Assembly (NCBI GenBank): GCA_965140765.1
Contig: OZ223308.1
Span: forward strand, 992,001-1,056,000
Direction: 5' to 3'
DNA length: 64,000 bases
Source: Sunxiuqinia sp963678245
GTDB lineage: Bacteria; Bacteroidota; Bacteroidia; Bacteroidales; Prolixibacteraceae
Shown here: piece by piece, positions 49,383 to 57,547 of the stretch
How the letters are laid out: each line of letters starts with the position of its first letter
How positions within the stretch are numbered: position 1 is the first letter of the stretch
Translations under genes and position numbers: made by a program
The notes under the pieces: generated by a model
Databases searched by the model: none
What the model saw: only the letters and a program-made list of their open reading frames with translations
Told to the model about the DNA's origin: nothing

Positions 49383-50789
49383 TTAAATCTCCTTAGCAAT
49401 TTCGATGGCTTTCTTCAGGGCGGCCAATTTATTATTTACTTCCTGTAACTCGTTTTCTTCCTGCGAATCTGCCACAATTCCGGCGCCAGCCTGGTAAAAA
49501 AGTGTTTTTCCTTTGCTCAAAAATGAACGGATCATAATGGCATGATTCAAGCTATTGTCGAATCCCATAAAGCCAATGGCACCGCCGTAATAGCTTCGGC
49601 GTTGGTTTTCGTATCTGTCAATCAACTGCATGGCCATGTGCTTGGGTGCTCCCGATAAAGTTCCTGCAGGAAATGAATCGCCTAGCACGGTCACCATGTT
49701 CGTATCTTCCGGCAACTTACCGGAAACTTCTGAAACTAGGTGAATCACATGCGAAAAGTATTGCACTTCGCGATAGCTGTCCACCACGACATCTTCGGCG
49801 TTGCGGCTAAGGTCGTTGCGTGCCAGATCAACCAGCATCACATGCTCGGCATTCTCTTTGGAGTCAGCACACAATTGCTCCGCTAATACCCGATCCTGCT
49901 CATCGTTGCCTGTTCTGCGGAAAGTCCCGGCAATTGGATTGATTATCGCACGACCTTTTTTAATACGCAGTTCTGCTTCGGGGCTCGATCCGAATATTCG
50001 GTAATCGCCGTAGTCGAAGAAAAATAAATAAGGCGATGGATTAACTGACCGCAGTGCTCGGTACACGTTAAATTCATCGCCTGCATATTGTTGTGAAAAC
50101 TGGCGCGAAAGTACAATCTGAAAAACGTCGCCCCGATAACAATGCTCTTTGCCTTTGGTTACCATCTGGCGGTAATCCTCATCCGTGATATTGGATTTCT
50201 CATCGCCTACCAAGTTAAAATGTGTATCAGGAAATGATAGGTTTTTCAATAAGGATTCAATTTGTCCCATCTCTGCCGTTTCACCTTCCGGAAGATTTTC
50301 AATCAACGAGATCATGTCTTTGTTATGATCGATCGCAATGATGTATTTGTAAAAGCAATACTTTACTTCAGGCACGGCGTATTCATCTTTTCGCTCGGCA
50401 GTAATATCAATTTTTTCAAAATATTTGATCGAATCAAAACTCAGGTAGCCAAATAACCCGTTGGCCGGCATTTCGGCCACATCGCCACTTAACTTAAACG
50501 ACTTGAAAAAAGCATCTAAATCGACCGCTACCGTTTTATGATCTTGAACTTTCTTTTGCATCAGCCGCTTGCCCATATGGTCGATAGTAATCAACCCTTG
50601 GTCGGCAGTAAAGCAATACATCGGCTTGATACAGATGAATGAATAGGCGTTTTCGTTTCCGTGATAATCGGAACTCTCAAGTAGAATAGAGTTGGGAAAC
50701 AACTCCCTGAACTTAAGATAAACACTGACCGGAGTGAGCGTATCGGCCAGAATTTTCTTGACGTTTACTTGTACATTAATTGGGTTCAT
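49383..50789 (-). CDS. trpE: Anthranilate synthase component I
   Basis: 468 residues. The N-terminal region contains LLESSDYHGNENAYSFI, the family's feedback-site pattern with LLES for tryptophan binding. The chorismate-binding domain shows QIVLSRQFSQQ, IFGSSPEAELR, NPIAGTFRRTGND, LVDLARNDLSR, GTLSGAPKHMAMQLID and AGAGIVADSQEENE. It makes anthranilate from chorismate with TrpG. It is the first structural gene, preceded by a leader peptide and attenuator. Confidence 0.97.
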   Translation of the reverse strand: MNPINVQVNVKKILADTLTPVSVYLKFRELFPNSILLESSDYHGNENAYSFICIKPMYCFTADQGLITIDHMGKRLMQKKVQDHKTVAVDLDAFFKSFKLSGDVAEMPANGLFGYLSFDSIKYFEKIDITAERKDEYAVPEVKYCFYKYIIAIDHNKDMISLIENLPEGETAEMGQIESLLKNLSFPDTHFNLVGDEKSNITDEDYRQMVTKGKEHCYRGDVFQIVLSRQFSQQYAGDEFNVYRALRSVNPSPYLFFFDYGDYRIFGSSPEAELRIKKGRAIINPIAGTFRRTGNDEQDRVLAEQLCADSKENAEHVMLVDLARNDLSRNAEDVVVDSYREVQYFSHVIHLVSEVSGKLPEDTNMVTVLGDSFPAGTLSGAPKHMAMQLIDRYENQRRSYYGGAIGFMGFDNSLNHAIMIRSFLSKGKTLFYQAGAGIVADSQEENELQEVNNKLAALKKAIEIAKEI

Positions 50790-50816
50790 GGTATGTTGTA
50801 TTATTTAAATTTCGAC

Positions 50817-50853
50817 ATAAAAAAAGCGGCTTACCGTGTTCCGATAAGCCGCT
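50817..50853 (-). terminator. trp attenuator terminator
   Basis: On the minus strand AGCGGCTTA (50845-50853 side) pairs with TAAGCCGCT around an 11-base loop and ends in seven U (50819-50825). It lies between the leader peptide and trpE, with a second small hairpin TCATGTC/GACATGA (50861-50876) before it, so termination can depend on ribosome position. Confidence 0.88.
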
Positions 50854-50879
50854 CCTCTGATCATGTCTTGACATGAAAG

Positions 50880-50948
50880 CTACCTCTCTCCACGGTATTG
50901 TGAAAAGTTGTTGTGCCACCACCAAGATGTTAACATGATCTGATTCAT
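50880..50948 (-). CDS. trpL: trp operon leader peptide with three tandem Trp codons
   Basis: 22 residues, MNQIMLTSWWWHNNFSQYRGER, too short for ordinary gene calls. Three consecutive UGG codons stand just before the hairpin region and terminator. When charged tRNA-Trp is scarce, stalling there should favour an antiterminator. The same frame is open to an ATG at 51020 (46 residues), so the exact start is uncertain. The downstream Met is preferred because the upstream extension overlaps a separate inverted repeat (50971-50979 with 51015-51023). Confidence 0.85.
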   Translation of the reverse strand: MNQIMLTSWWWHNNFSQYRGER

Positions 50949-51197
50949 TTGAAATATTTTTTTAAATACCAATATGGCTATTACCTTCTTACCAAAAGAA
51001 GACCCCACCACGGAAGCCATATTGTATTTATATCATTATCTTTTTTGAACTTGTGACAACAAAAAAATGAATTTTTATTTGAATTGCCAAATAAAATTTC
51101 ACTGACCTTGTAGAAATATTGATTTTTTAATGCATGAAGAAGGATGATTAAATGACTTTTTCATTACGCAGTCAGGAGAGGAGAGCCAGTCTTATAC

Positions 51198-52010
51198 CTA
51201 CTTATCCATATGAACATCTACTTGAGGGAATGGAATAGTGATTTTCGCTTCATCCAGTGCAATTTTTCCACTTTCATATACATCAAAATAAACGGCCCAA
51301 TAATCTTTGGGCTTCACATGTGGACGAACAGCCAGATTCACCGAGCTGTCAGCTAATTCACTGACTCCAACAAATGGTGCTGGTTCCTTCAATACCTTGG
51401 GATGAGCTGTTAAAATACCCATCAAAACATCTTTCGCAGTTTTAATATTGGATTCATAGGAAATTCCGAAAGTCATGTCAACACGGATTTTTCCTTCGGT
51501 GGTGTAGTTGGTAATATCCCCGTTTGAAATAGCTCCGTTTGGAATGATGATTGTTTTACTTTCTGGCGACAATAAAATCGTCACAAAAATGTGAATTTCC
51601 TTCACTACTCCCAGATGCCCCTGAGCTTTAATCAAGTCGCCCACATTATAGGGTTTAAAAATCAGGATCATAACTCCGCCTGCAAAATTTGCTAAAGTAC
51701 CTTGAAGAGCTAAACCAATTGCTAGCCCCGCAGCACCCAGAATCGCGATGAAAGAGGTTGTTTGAATGCCGATCATGCCAGCCACGCTGACTAGCAGAAG
51801 AGCTTTAAGTCCCAGATTAGCCAAGCTGGATACAAATCCAATCAGCGAAACGTTGACACTACGAACAGTCATTATTCGTCTGGTAGCCTTTGTAAATCGG
51901 TTAATGATCCACATGCCAATAACAAGGACAAGAATGGCTAATACGACCTTGGGAGCATAGATAAGCATCATCTCGTAAGCTTTGTCAACTAAATCTTGAT
52001 AATCTTCCAT
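51198..52010 (-). CDS. Small-conductance mechanosensitive channel (MscS family)
   Basis: 270 residues with three membrane helices: about 18-37 (PKVVLAILVLVIGMWIINRF), 56-80, and the pore helix TM3 rich in Gly/Ala (AILGAAGLAIGLALQGTLAN, followed by FAGGVMILIFKPYNVGD). The beta domain has VTILLSPESKTIIIPNGAISN, the MscS signature. The C-terminal alpha/beta cage is short, ending near the membrane-tension seven-portal region. It opens on hypo-osmotic shock in the inner membrane. It stands alone between the trp operon and a PHP gene. Confidence 0.93.
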   Translation of the reverse strand: MEDYQDLVDKAYEMMLIYAPKVVLAILVLVIGMWIINRFTKATRRIMTVRSVNVSLIGFVSSLANLGLKALLLVSVAGMIGIQTTSFIAILGAAGLAIGLALQGTLANFAGGVMILIFKPYNVGDLIKAQGHLGVVKEIHIFVTILLSPESKTIIIPNGAISNGDITNYTTEGKIRVDMTFGISYESNIKTAKDVLMGILTAHPKVLKEPAPFVGVSELADSSVNLAVRPHVKPKDYWAVYFDVYESGKIALDEAKITIPFPQVDVHMDK

Positions 52011-52369
52011 TATGTATGAATTTAGGTTTAATTATTTTGATTGAATAAGTTACAGGAATTCTGTCAACAAATCAAGAAGAAAAGTTTAACCATATTTCTT
52101 TATGGAGATTGGTGTAAAGTAAACCTCCTATTTATAACCGGAACAATGTTGCGTAGTACTCCTGACTCAGGAGTTCATCAGTGCGAAAGAAGACTGTAAT
52201 CAAAATAAAATGACAACTGTAGAAGTAAGTGAAACTTATTGCATAAAACATTCGTATCTTATAATCCTTTGCAGTCACATAGTCTTTGTTTTGTTATTAG
52301 GGACTTTTTTAGGGTTGATTGGTTGATATGACTGAAAAGAAACAAGGTAATTTTAGTTGTTTGTTTAAA
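52011..52369. other. Intergenic, no gene seen
   Basis: Holds the MscS promoter region and A/T-rich DNA. No frame above about 25 codons has family-like character on either strand. Confidence 0.6.
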
Positions 52370-52403
52370 GGAAGAGCGATAAACAGATGTTTATCGCTCT
52401 TCC
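52370..52403. terminator. Hairpin terminator of the PHP gene
   Basis: Perfect 15-base stem GGAAGAGCGATAAAC / GTTTATCGCTCTTCC with a 4-base loop, 8 bases from the stop of the minus-strand PHP gene. Confidence 0.8.
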
Positions 52404-52411
52404 TTTCTTCT

Positions 52412-53524
52412 TTAGTTCACCACTTCAAGATTAACCGGCAACGGCTTCCCTGATAACATGTTTAGGTTCGTAACCTCATAAAAGAGTTGCAGCCGCTCCA
52501 TTGTTTTTACTTCATCGGATGTACCCGTTAAATCGAGAAAAACAGTACGATGTGCCTCAAGTACAATTTCTTCAGGACACGAAAAACCGATAGAAGGTTG
52601 CCGTTGTTTCAAATGAAAATTGATATCGCTTGAGTTATGGATCATGATCTTTTTGAGCTGATGATTCTCCAGGCCGGCTTGCTTTGTTTTGATTTTAATA
52701 GAACCCATGAACAAAGGTGTGAGGAATTGTCGGTTACCAACCAGTTGGTTGTCGAAATATGCTACTGTTCGCCGGTCTTTCAAGGCTTGTTTGATGGCAC
52801 CTTTCGATTTCTCTGTTGCAAAAACCAACGTCATAGGGCGGTGTGTTCCGGGGTAGACAATAGCAATGGGTGCATGAACATCAGAATTACAGAGCAGGGT
52901 TAACTGCTTGCTTTTTGCCCATTGCAAAGCTTCCGGGTAATATTCTTTTTCATTGTAAACTTCAATACCATTTAAAATTCCCTTTTTCAGCAGCTTGGTG
53001 TGTTCCGTCCACCAAAGGGTGCTATCGGGCTGTTGTGCTTTCCATCCGGGATGATTCCAAAACACAAATGCTCCTTGCTCTTTCGCTTCCAGACAAGCAT
53101 CCATCCAGTCTTCGCGCTCTAACAAGTTGGCATTGGTCACAAACAAGGCATTGAGATGTCCGGGGGGCATTTTGCGGGTAATCTCACTTCCTGGAATAAG
53201 CACTATGCCCATTTGCTTGGCTAATGGTTCCGCAATTTCGTAGGATCGGTTATGATCAATTTCAGCCAAATCCTGCGAATGGGGCAGATATTCAATATGG
53301 TCCGTAATGGCGATCGCGTCCAGTCCTTCTTGCCAGGCTTCCTGCACACGGATGGTTGGCCACACATCACCATCAGAAAAAACGGTGTGCATATGAAAAT
53401 CACATTTCAAGGTTTTGTATCCCGGTATATCAGGAATGGCAATTTCGGTGCGGCTTTGCGCCGAAACAGAAAGGACTGAAATGAAAAACAGGAAACTTGT
53501 TACGTTGGACTTTAGGTTGCTCAT
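52412..53524 (-). CDS. Exported PHP-domain phosphoesterase (Sb-PDE-like)
   Basis: About 370 residues from the ATG at 53524, which begins a proper signal peptide (VTSFLFFISVLSVSAQ). The longest frame starts at 53635 but would put 37 unlikely residues before it. The PHP metal motifs are CDFHMHTVFSDG (HxH), AIAITDHIEYLP, IPGSEIT, FWNHPGW and LCNSDVHAP. Related exported PHP proteins hydrolyse phosphodiesters or organophosphates, and the physiological substrate is not known. Probably periplasmic or on the outer membrane. Confidence 0.83.
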   Translation of the reverse strand: MSNLKSNVTSFLFFISVLSVSAQSRTEIAIPDIPGYKTLKCDFHMHTVFSDGDVWPTIRVQEAWQEGLDAIAITDHIEYLPHSQDLAEIDHNRSYEIAEPLAKQMGIVLIPGSEITRKMPPGHLNALFVTNANLLEREDWMDACLEAKEQGAFVFWNHPGWKAQQPDSTLWWTEHTKLLKKGILNGIEVYNEKEYYPEALQWAKSKQLTLLCNSDVHAPIAIVYPGTHRPMTLVFATEKSKGAIKQALKDRRTVAYFDNQLVGNRQFLTPLFMGSIKIKTKQAGLENHQLKKIMIHNSSDINFHLKQRQPSIGFSCPEEIVLEAHRTVFLDLTGTSDEVKTMERLQLFYEVTNLNMLSGKPLPVNLEVVN

Positions 53525-53737
53525 GATTTTCGAAAATTTAGCGCAATTTATATAAATCCTTTGAGATGATGGTATTGGGAAGGTTAAAGAATTGTTTTGT
53601 TGAAACAGGAAAGAGGGATATCGAATAAAATCCAATCGTTATTATTAAAGAGGAAAAAATCTGAAACGGGTAGCAATTTCTTGTTAGCCGAGGTTCAAGT
53701 CGTGCGGAGAATGTCAGAAATGTATGCCTGTCTATTC

Positions 53738-54247
53738 TTAACTAATCATTTGAATAGCAGTTTCTTTAAGCAATGAAGAAGTCAGCCCTAAAAACCATCC
53801 AACTAATGAAACTCGGATAGCCCACTTGAGCCAGTAATATTTCTTTTTATTTATTGAGCTTCTGTCAAAAACTAATTCAAGCAGATCATCCATTAAGTTT
53901 TCAGGATTTGAATCTTTAAATCCTTCTTTGTATGTTTTAATATTTTCCCAGCGTGTAATCCTTACGGGGTTTGAAAAGCCTACCCCTGAGTTCTTATTTT
54001 CACCTCTTGGCCAGATCGCGAATATTGAAAATAAAATCCCAAAACTTAGACATAAAAAACTAATAACTGCTGACAGTAACAAAAGTGAATGGGAGTAATC
54101 TAAAATACCTATTTTGTATAGTCCACTAATTAGTCCCGTGTTGATAATTATAACAACTAGAGATTTTTGGTCAGCAAACTTTATATTCTCATGAATATGT
54201 GCTTGTGTACCTAACAGAAACGAAATCTTATTCCAGAGTTTTTCCAT
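53738..54247 (-). CDS. Pycsar-effector-like membrane protein (DUF5706-type), orphan
   Basis: 169 residues. The N-terminal helix HENIKFADQKSLVVIIINTG is the PycTM opening, where the usual ADxKA pattern appears as ADQKS. Two membrane segments follow at about 30-48 and 55-76 (LLLLSAVISFLCLSFGILFS), with the family's positively charged WPRGENKNSGVGFSNP loop after them, and a further membrane helix near 145-160. In Pycsar systems such proteins damage the membrane on binding cCMP or cUMP made by a neighbouring cyclase. No cyclase gene lies nearby, so the role is uncertain. Confidence 0.6.
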   Translation of the reverse strand: MEKLWNKISFLLGTQAHIHENIKFADQKSLVVIIINTGLISGLYKIGILDYSHSLLLLSAVISFLCLSFGILFSIFAIWPRGENKNSGVGFSNPVRITRWENIKTYKEGFKDSNPENLMDDLLELVFDRSSINKKKYYWLKWAIRVSLVGWFLGLTSSLLKETAIQMIS

Positions 54248-54434
54248 CGTTCGTATTTTAAAGCTAACTTGAAAATGTCACTTCCTTCGATAATTTACTG
54301 GACGAAAATTATGCTGTTGGAGTTTCAATTCAACAATGTGTTCTAGTATTTGATAAACGATTTTCATTCTTAAAAGATTAGTGAAAAGACTAATTTATTT
54401 AGGAATTGGATAGGAACAATGCGACAGTAGAAAT

Positions 54435-54473
54435 AAAGAAGCCTCTCAAATTAAATGATTGAGAGGCTTCTTT
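54435..54473. terminator. Strong hairpin terminator
   Basis: AAAGAAGCCTCTCAA (54435-54449) pairs perfectly with TTGAGAGGCTTCTTT (54459-54473). It is isolated from any gene by about 190 bases on the left, which suggests that a lost + strand gene once ended here. Confidence 0.7.
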
Positions 54474-55378
54474 GTCCTCAATGAAAGATTACCGAACTTT
54501 CATTTCTTTTCATCAAAACACTCAACTACCTGATAAAAACAATTTTTAAAAGTCTACTTGCTAATGAGTTATTAGTGTCTGGCATTTTGTTGCAAGTCCC
54601 ATTCCTGAATATTCAATTTTTAAAATTGAATTTCCTTGTACCCCCTTTTCAAACATGGTTGTTTTAGCATAAGCAACACATAAAATTTTTAAAAACTAGA
54701 ATGAACAGATTCGTTCAGAAATCGAATTTGTATTCTTTTATAATTATGTAGCATCAATGAGGTTGTCCTGAAATATTTGGACAGCCTCTTTTCATTTTTG
54801 GACAGAAAATAGTCATATTAAAATGGATATTCTTTTTGAGGGTATTATATGAATTGTACGGGTTGGCTTACACAAATTCAGGTTCCGGTTATTCCAACTA
54901 TTTCGCTTATGTAATTGGTCAAATCTCAGCTAGTGTGATGTCCTATAGGGTTGTTTGTTATTGCAATGCTATGTATTGCTGGAGTCAAGCGACTCCGGTT
55001 TAATCCATTAGCAGAAACCGGGACAAACACTAATGCCAGAAATCCAATTGAAATTCAGGGATTCGGTTGTGATATAAAGGAGTAATTCACACTTTATGAT
55101 AAGTACAAAAAAGAAACTTGTTACCCAGGAGATAGCAAAGGAATTAATCGATATTGCCCCAAAAAAGGTGATTGGGAATTAGAATAATCATTTCGCAATA
55201 GCTACTACTGTTTAAGCAGTATTATCGTGTCATAGTACAAACTATATAGAAACTACTGCAAAAACCGAATTTGCACAAACTGCAACAGTATAAAGAAGGC
55301 TACAATAATTAAAAACTACATAAAGTATCTAAATGATTAGTTTTATTTCCTCTTAAGACTACCACCAATCCTGTACAT
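54474..55378. other. Gene-poor stretch with terminator and gene debris
   Basis: No intact gene. A hairpin GAGGTTGTCC / GGACAGCCTC followed by T (54759-54790) is terminator-like. From about 54850 to 55290 short + strand frames occur (e.g. MISTKKKLVTQEIAKELI from 55096 ending after 28 codons), each quickly interrupted by stops, which looks like a decayed gene or mobile element of unknown identity. Confidence 0.4.
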
Positions 55379-55408
55379 TTGAGCATGAACGTTATATTTT
55401 TATCTTTG
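55379..55408 (+). promoter_or_regulatory. Promoter of the SusCD-associated sigma factor gene
   Basis: TTG (55379-55381), 19-base spacer and TATCTTTG (55401-55408), matching the Bacteroidota consensus, 22 bases before the sigma ATG. Confidence 0.7.
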
Positions 55409-55430
55409 AGGTTTCGAAGGACAGAAACAT

Positions 55431-56027
55431 ATGGGGAGTAATAACTCGAAGAATATCTATTCTGAGGACGATTTAATCAGACGCATTCTGAAAGGAGACA
55501 ATGAAGCGTTTTCTCTGATTTATGATCGGTATGCCAACGAGTTACTGGCCTATGGTATTGGTTTGGGTTTCGATCATGAAACCTTGAAGGATACCATTCA
55601 CGATATCTTTACAAAAATTTACGACGAGAAAAGTTACCTTGAAAACATTAGCAACCTGAAGTCTTACCTTTTTCGTTCATTAAAAAATCGTTTAATTAAT
55701 TTGCAGAAAGCCAAAACCGAAAGTATAGACATCTCAAAAAATGAATTGGAATTTTCCGTTTCGGTAACCATCCTCGATGAGTTGATTGAAGATGAAGACC
55801 GCTTGTTTGTGAAATCTGAGGTGGAGAAATATTTAAATTGTTTAACCAGCCGGCAGCGCGAAGCAATTTACCTGCGCTTTATCCAGGAACTTAGCTACGA
55901 CGAAATTGCCGTTTTGCTCGACATGACTCCGCACGCAGTTCGAAAACTTACTTCGCGAGCTATTTTGCGTATTCGAAAAGAAAATCGTATTACGTTTTTG
56001 TTTCTTCTATCCCTGTATTTTGCTTGA
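55431..56027 (+). CDS. RNA polymerase sigma-70 factor, ECF subfamily (SusCD-linked)
   Basis: 198 residues. Region 2 begins EDDLIRRILKGDNEAFSLIYDRY, includes TLKDTIHDIFTKIYDE and SYLFRSLKNRLINLQKA, and region 4 is LTSRQREAIYLRFIQELSYDEI followed by the helix-turn-helix AVLLDMTPHAVRKLTSRA. This is the Bacteroides-expanded ECF type that pairs with FecR proteins. With the FecR gene 83 bases downstream and SusC carrying an STN domain, it should form a surface-signalling cascade driving the locus that follows. Confidence 0.93.
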   Translation: MGSNNSKNIYSEDDLIRRILKGDNEAFSLIYDRYANELLAYGIGLGFDHETLKDTIHDIFTKIYDEKSYLENISNLKSYLFRSLKNRLINLQKAKTESIDISKNELEFSVSVTILDELIEDEDRLFVKSEVEKYLNCLTSRQREAIYLRFIQELSYDEIAVLLDMTPHAVRKLTSRAILRIRKENRITFLFLLSLYFA

Positions 56028-56109
56028 TTTGTAATCAAATTGTGTCTTTTTCTTTCTTTTTTCTAAAATAATGGGGACAAAAAAACGGATTTGTTGTCTT
56101 ATTAGTATT

Positions 56110-57303
56110 ATGGAAAGAAATTACACCGCTTATAATGCAGTTCAATTGGCTGCCGATTCTTACTTTTTACAGTGGCAGATGGTGAGCGATGAAGAATCCT
56201 GTGAATTTTGGGAAACGTTCAGGAATACCTATCCGGAAAAAGAAAAAGATATCGAGAGCGCAATTCGTATTGTAAAATCCATTCGATTAAACAATGTCCG
56301 GTTTTCAACAGAAGAAATGGATTTGGAGAAACAGCGGATAGAGAGAAGCATTAACCGGAAAAACAAATCTAAAAAGAAAGGGCTTTGGGCTGTTTCTATT
56401 GCAGCAAGCTTTTTGGTAATGATAGCGAGCTATTTTTTAATTCGCCAAAATTTTCCGCCTGCTCCCAGTTTCACTGAAGAACAAGCTCAATATCAGCCAA
56501 AAGAATACAGAAATATTGTTCTTACGTTGCCGGGCGACAGTGTAATTACGTTTGATGAAAATACCGAAGTGATTATCGACGAGCAAGGAAGTCTAAAGGT
56601 AAGTGGGAGCAACCAAAAGGCATTGTTCTCCCACGAAGTTGATCCCCCAAAAAACGAGGAGGATCTTATAATGAACAAACTTGTAGTTCCCTGGGGTAAG
56701 CGTTCGTCACTAGTTCTGGCAGATGGTAGTAAAATTTGGATGAACTCAGGTTCAACGCTCGAATTCCCATCGGATTTTATCACCAACAAACGAATAATAA
56801 AAGTTGAGGGCGAAATTTTTATAGAAGTAGCAAAAAACGATACAAAACCTTTTACCGTGCGCACCGAAAAATTCGATGTTATAGTAACCGGAACGACATT
56901 TAATGTTACGGCCTACAACGACGAAACAACACAAAGAGTTGTACTGGTAGAAGGATCAGTAAAAATAGATATAGAAAATAAACCTACCATGAACCTGGAG
57001 CCCAACGACAAATTTAGTCTCACAGGCAACCAGGCCGAAAAACAGAAAGTTGATGTGTACGATCACATTTCGTGGAAAGACGGAATTTACCGTTTTGCCG
57101 GAGATTCTCTGGAAAACGTATTGAAACGCTTATCGAGGTATTACGATGTGAGCTTCGTTTGCGACGACAATGTTAAAAGCATGCAATTGCGTGGCAAGCT
57201 CGCTTTACTGGACGATTTGACTTCCGTTTTAGACAACATTGAAGTAATCGTTCCGATAAAATATGAGATTGAAAAAAATAAAATATTGATTCGAAAAAAA
57301 TGA
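56110..57303 (+). CDS. FecR-family anti-sigma factor
   Basis: About 397 residues from ATG 56110 (MERNYTAYNAVQLAADS). The frame is open to 56071 but those 13 residues are not typical. Cytoplasmic domain 1-95, one transmembrane segment at about 105-122 (LWAVSIAASFLVMIASYFLI), periplasmic FecR domain at about 190-290 (VVPWGKRSSLVLADGSKIWM, EGEIFIEVAKNDTKPFTV, VTGTTFNVTAY) and a C-terminal domain ending in FAGDSLENVLKRLSRYYDV (DUF4974). It holds the sigma factor until the SusC-like receptor signals. Confidence 0.93.
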   Translation: MERNYTAYNAVQLAADSYFLQWQMVSDEESCEFWETFRNTYPEKEKDIESAIRIVKSIRLNNVRFSTEEMDLEKQRIERSINRKNKSKKKGLWAVSIAASFLVMIASYFLIRQNFPPAPSFTEEQAQYQPKEYRNIVLTLPGDSVITFDENTEVIIDEQGSLKVSGSNQKALFSHEVDPPKNEEDLIMNKLVVPWGKRSSLVLADGSKIWMNSGSTLEFPSDFITNKRIIKVEGEIFIEVAKNDTKPFTVRTEKFDVIVTGTTFNVTAYNDETTQRVVLVEGSVKIDIENKPTMNLEPNDKFSLTGNQAEKQKVDVYDHISWKDGIYRFAGDSLENVLKRLSRYYDVSFVCDDNVKSMQLRGKLALLDDLTSVLDNIEVIVPIKYEIEKNKILIRKK

Positions 57304-57547
57304 TGTGCCTATGAAAATTCAGACCAGTGAAAAAAGTGAAGTGAAAAAGCAGATGTTAAAGTGGGCACTCTGCGGGAGAAACAAAAGCGAACCTGCTTAA
57401 AATTCTTTGTTTTCGCGAGGGATTTTAATCCCTAAAGCAAGCTGGTATATAAAAAAGAGTCGAATAATACCGACATATTATCCGACCCGAAATATTGAGC
57501 TTGCCCCATAAATAAATAGTAGAGCAAATTAATATCAATACAAATGT

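Noticed and set aside
50960..51030. T-box or TRAP-type riboswitch upstream of trpE
   Set aside because: No T-box motif and no series of GAG/UAG triplets. The Trp-rich leader peptide with terminator explains the regulation.
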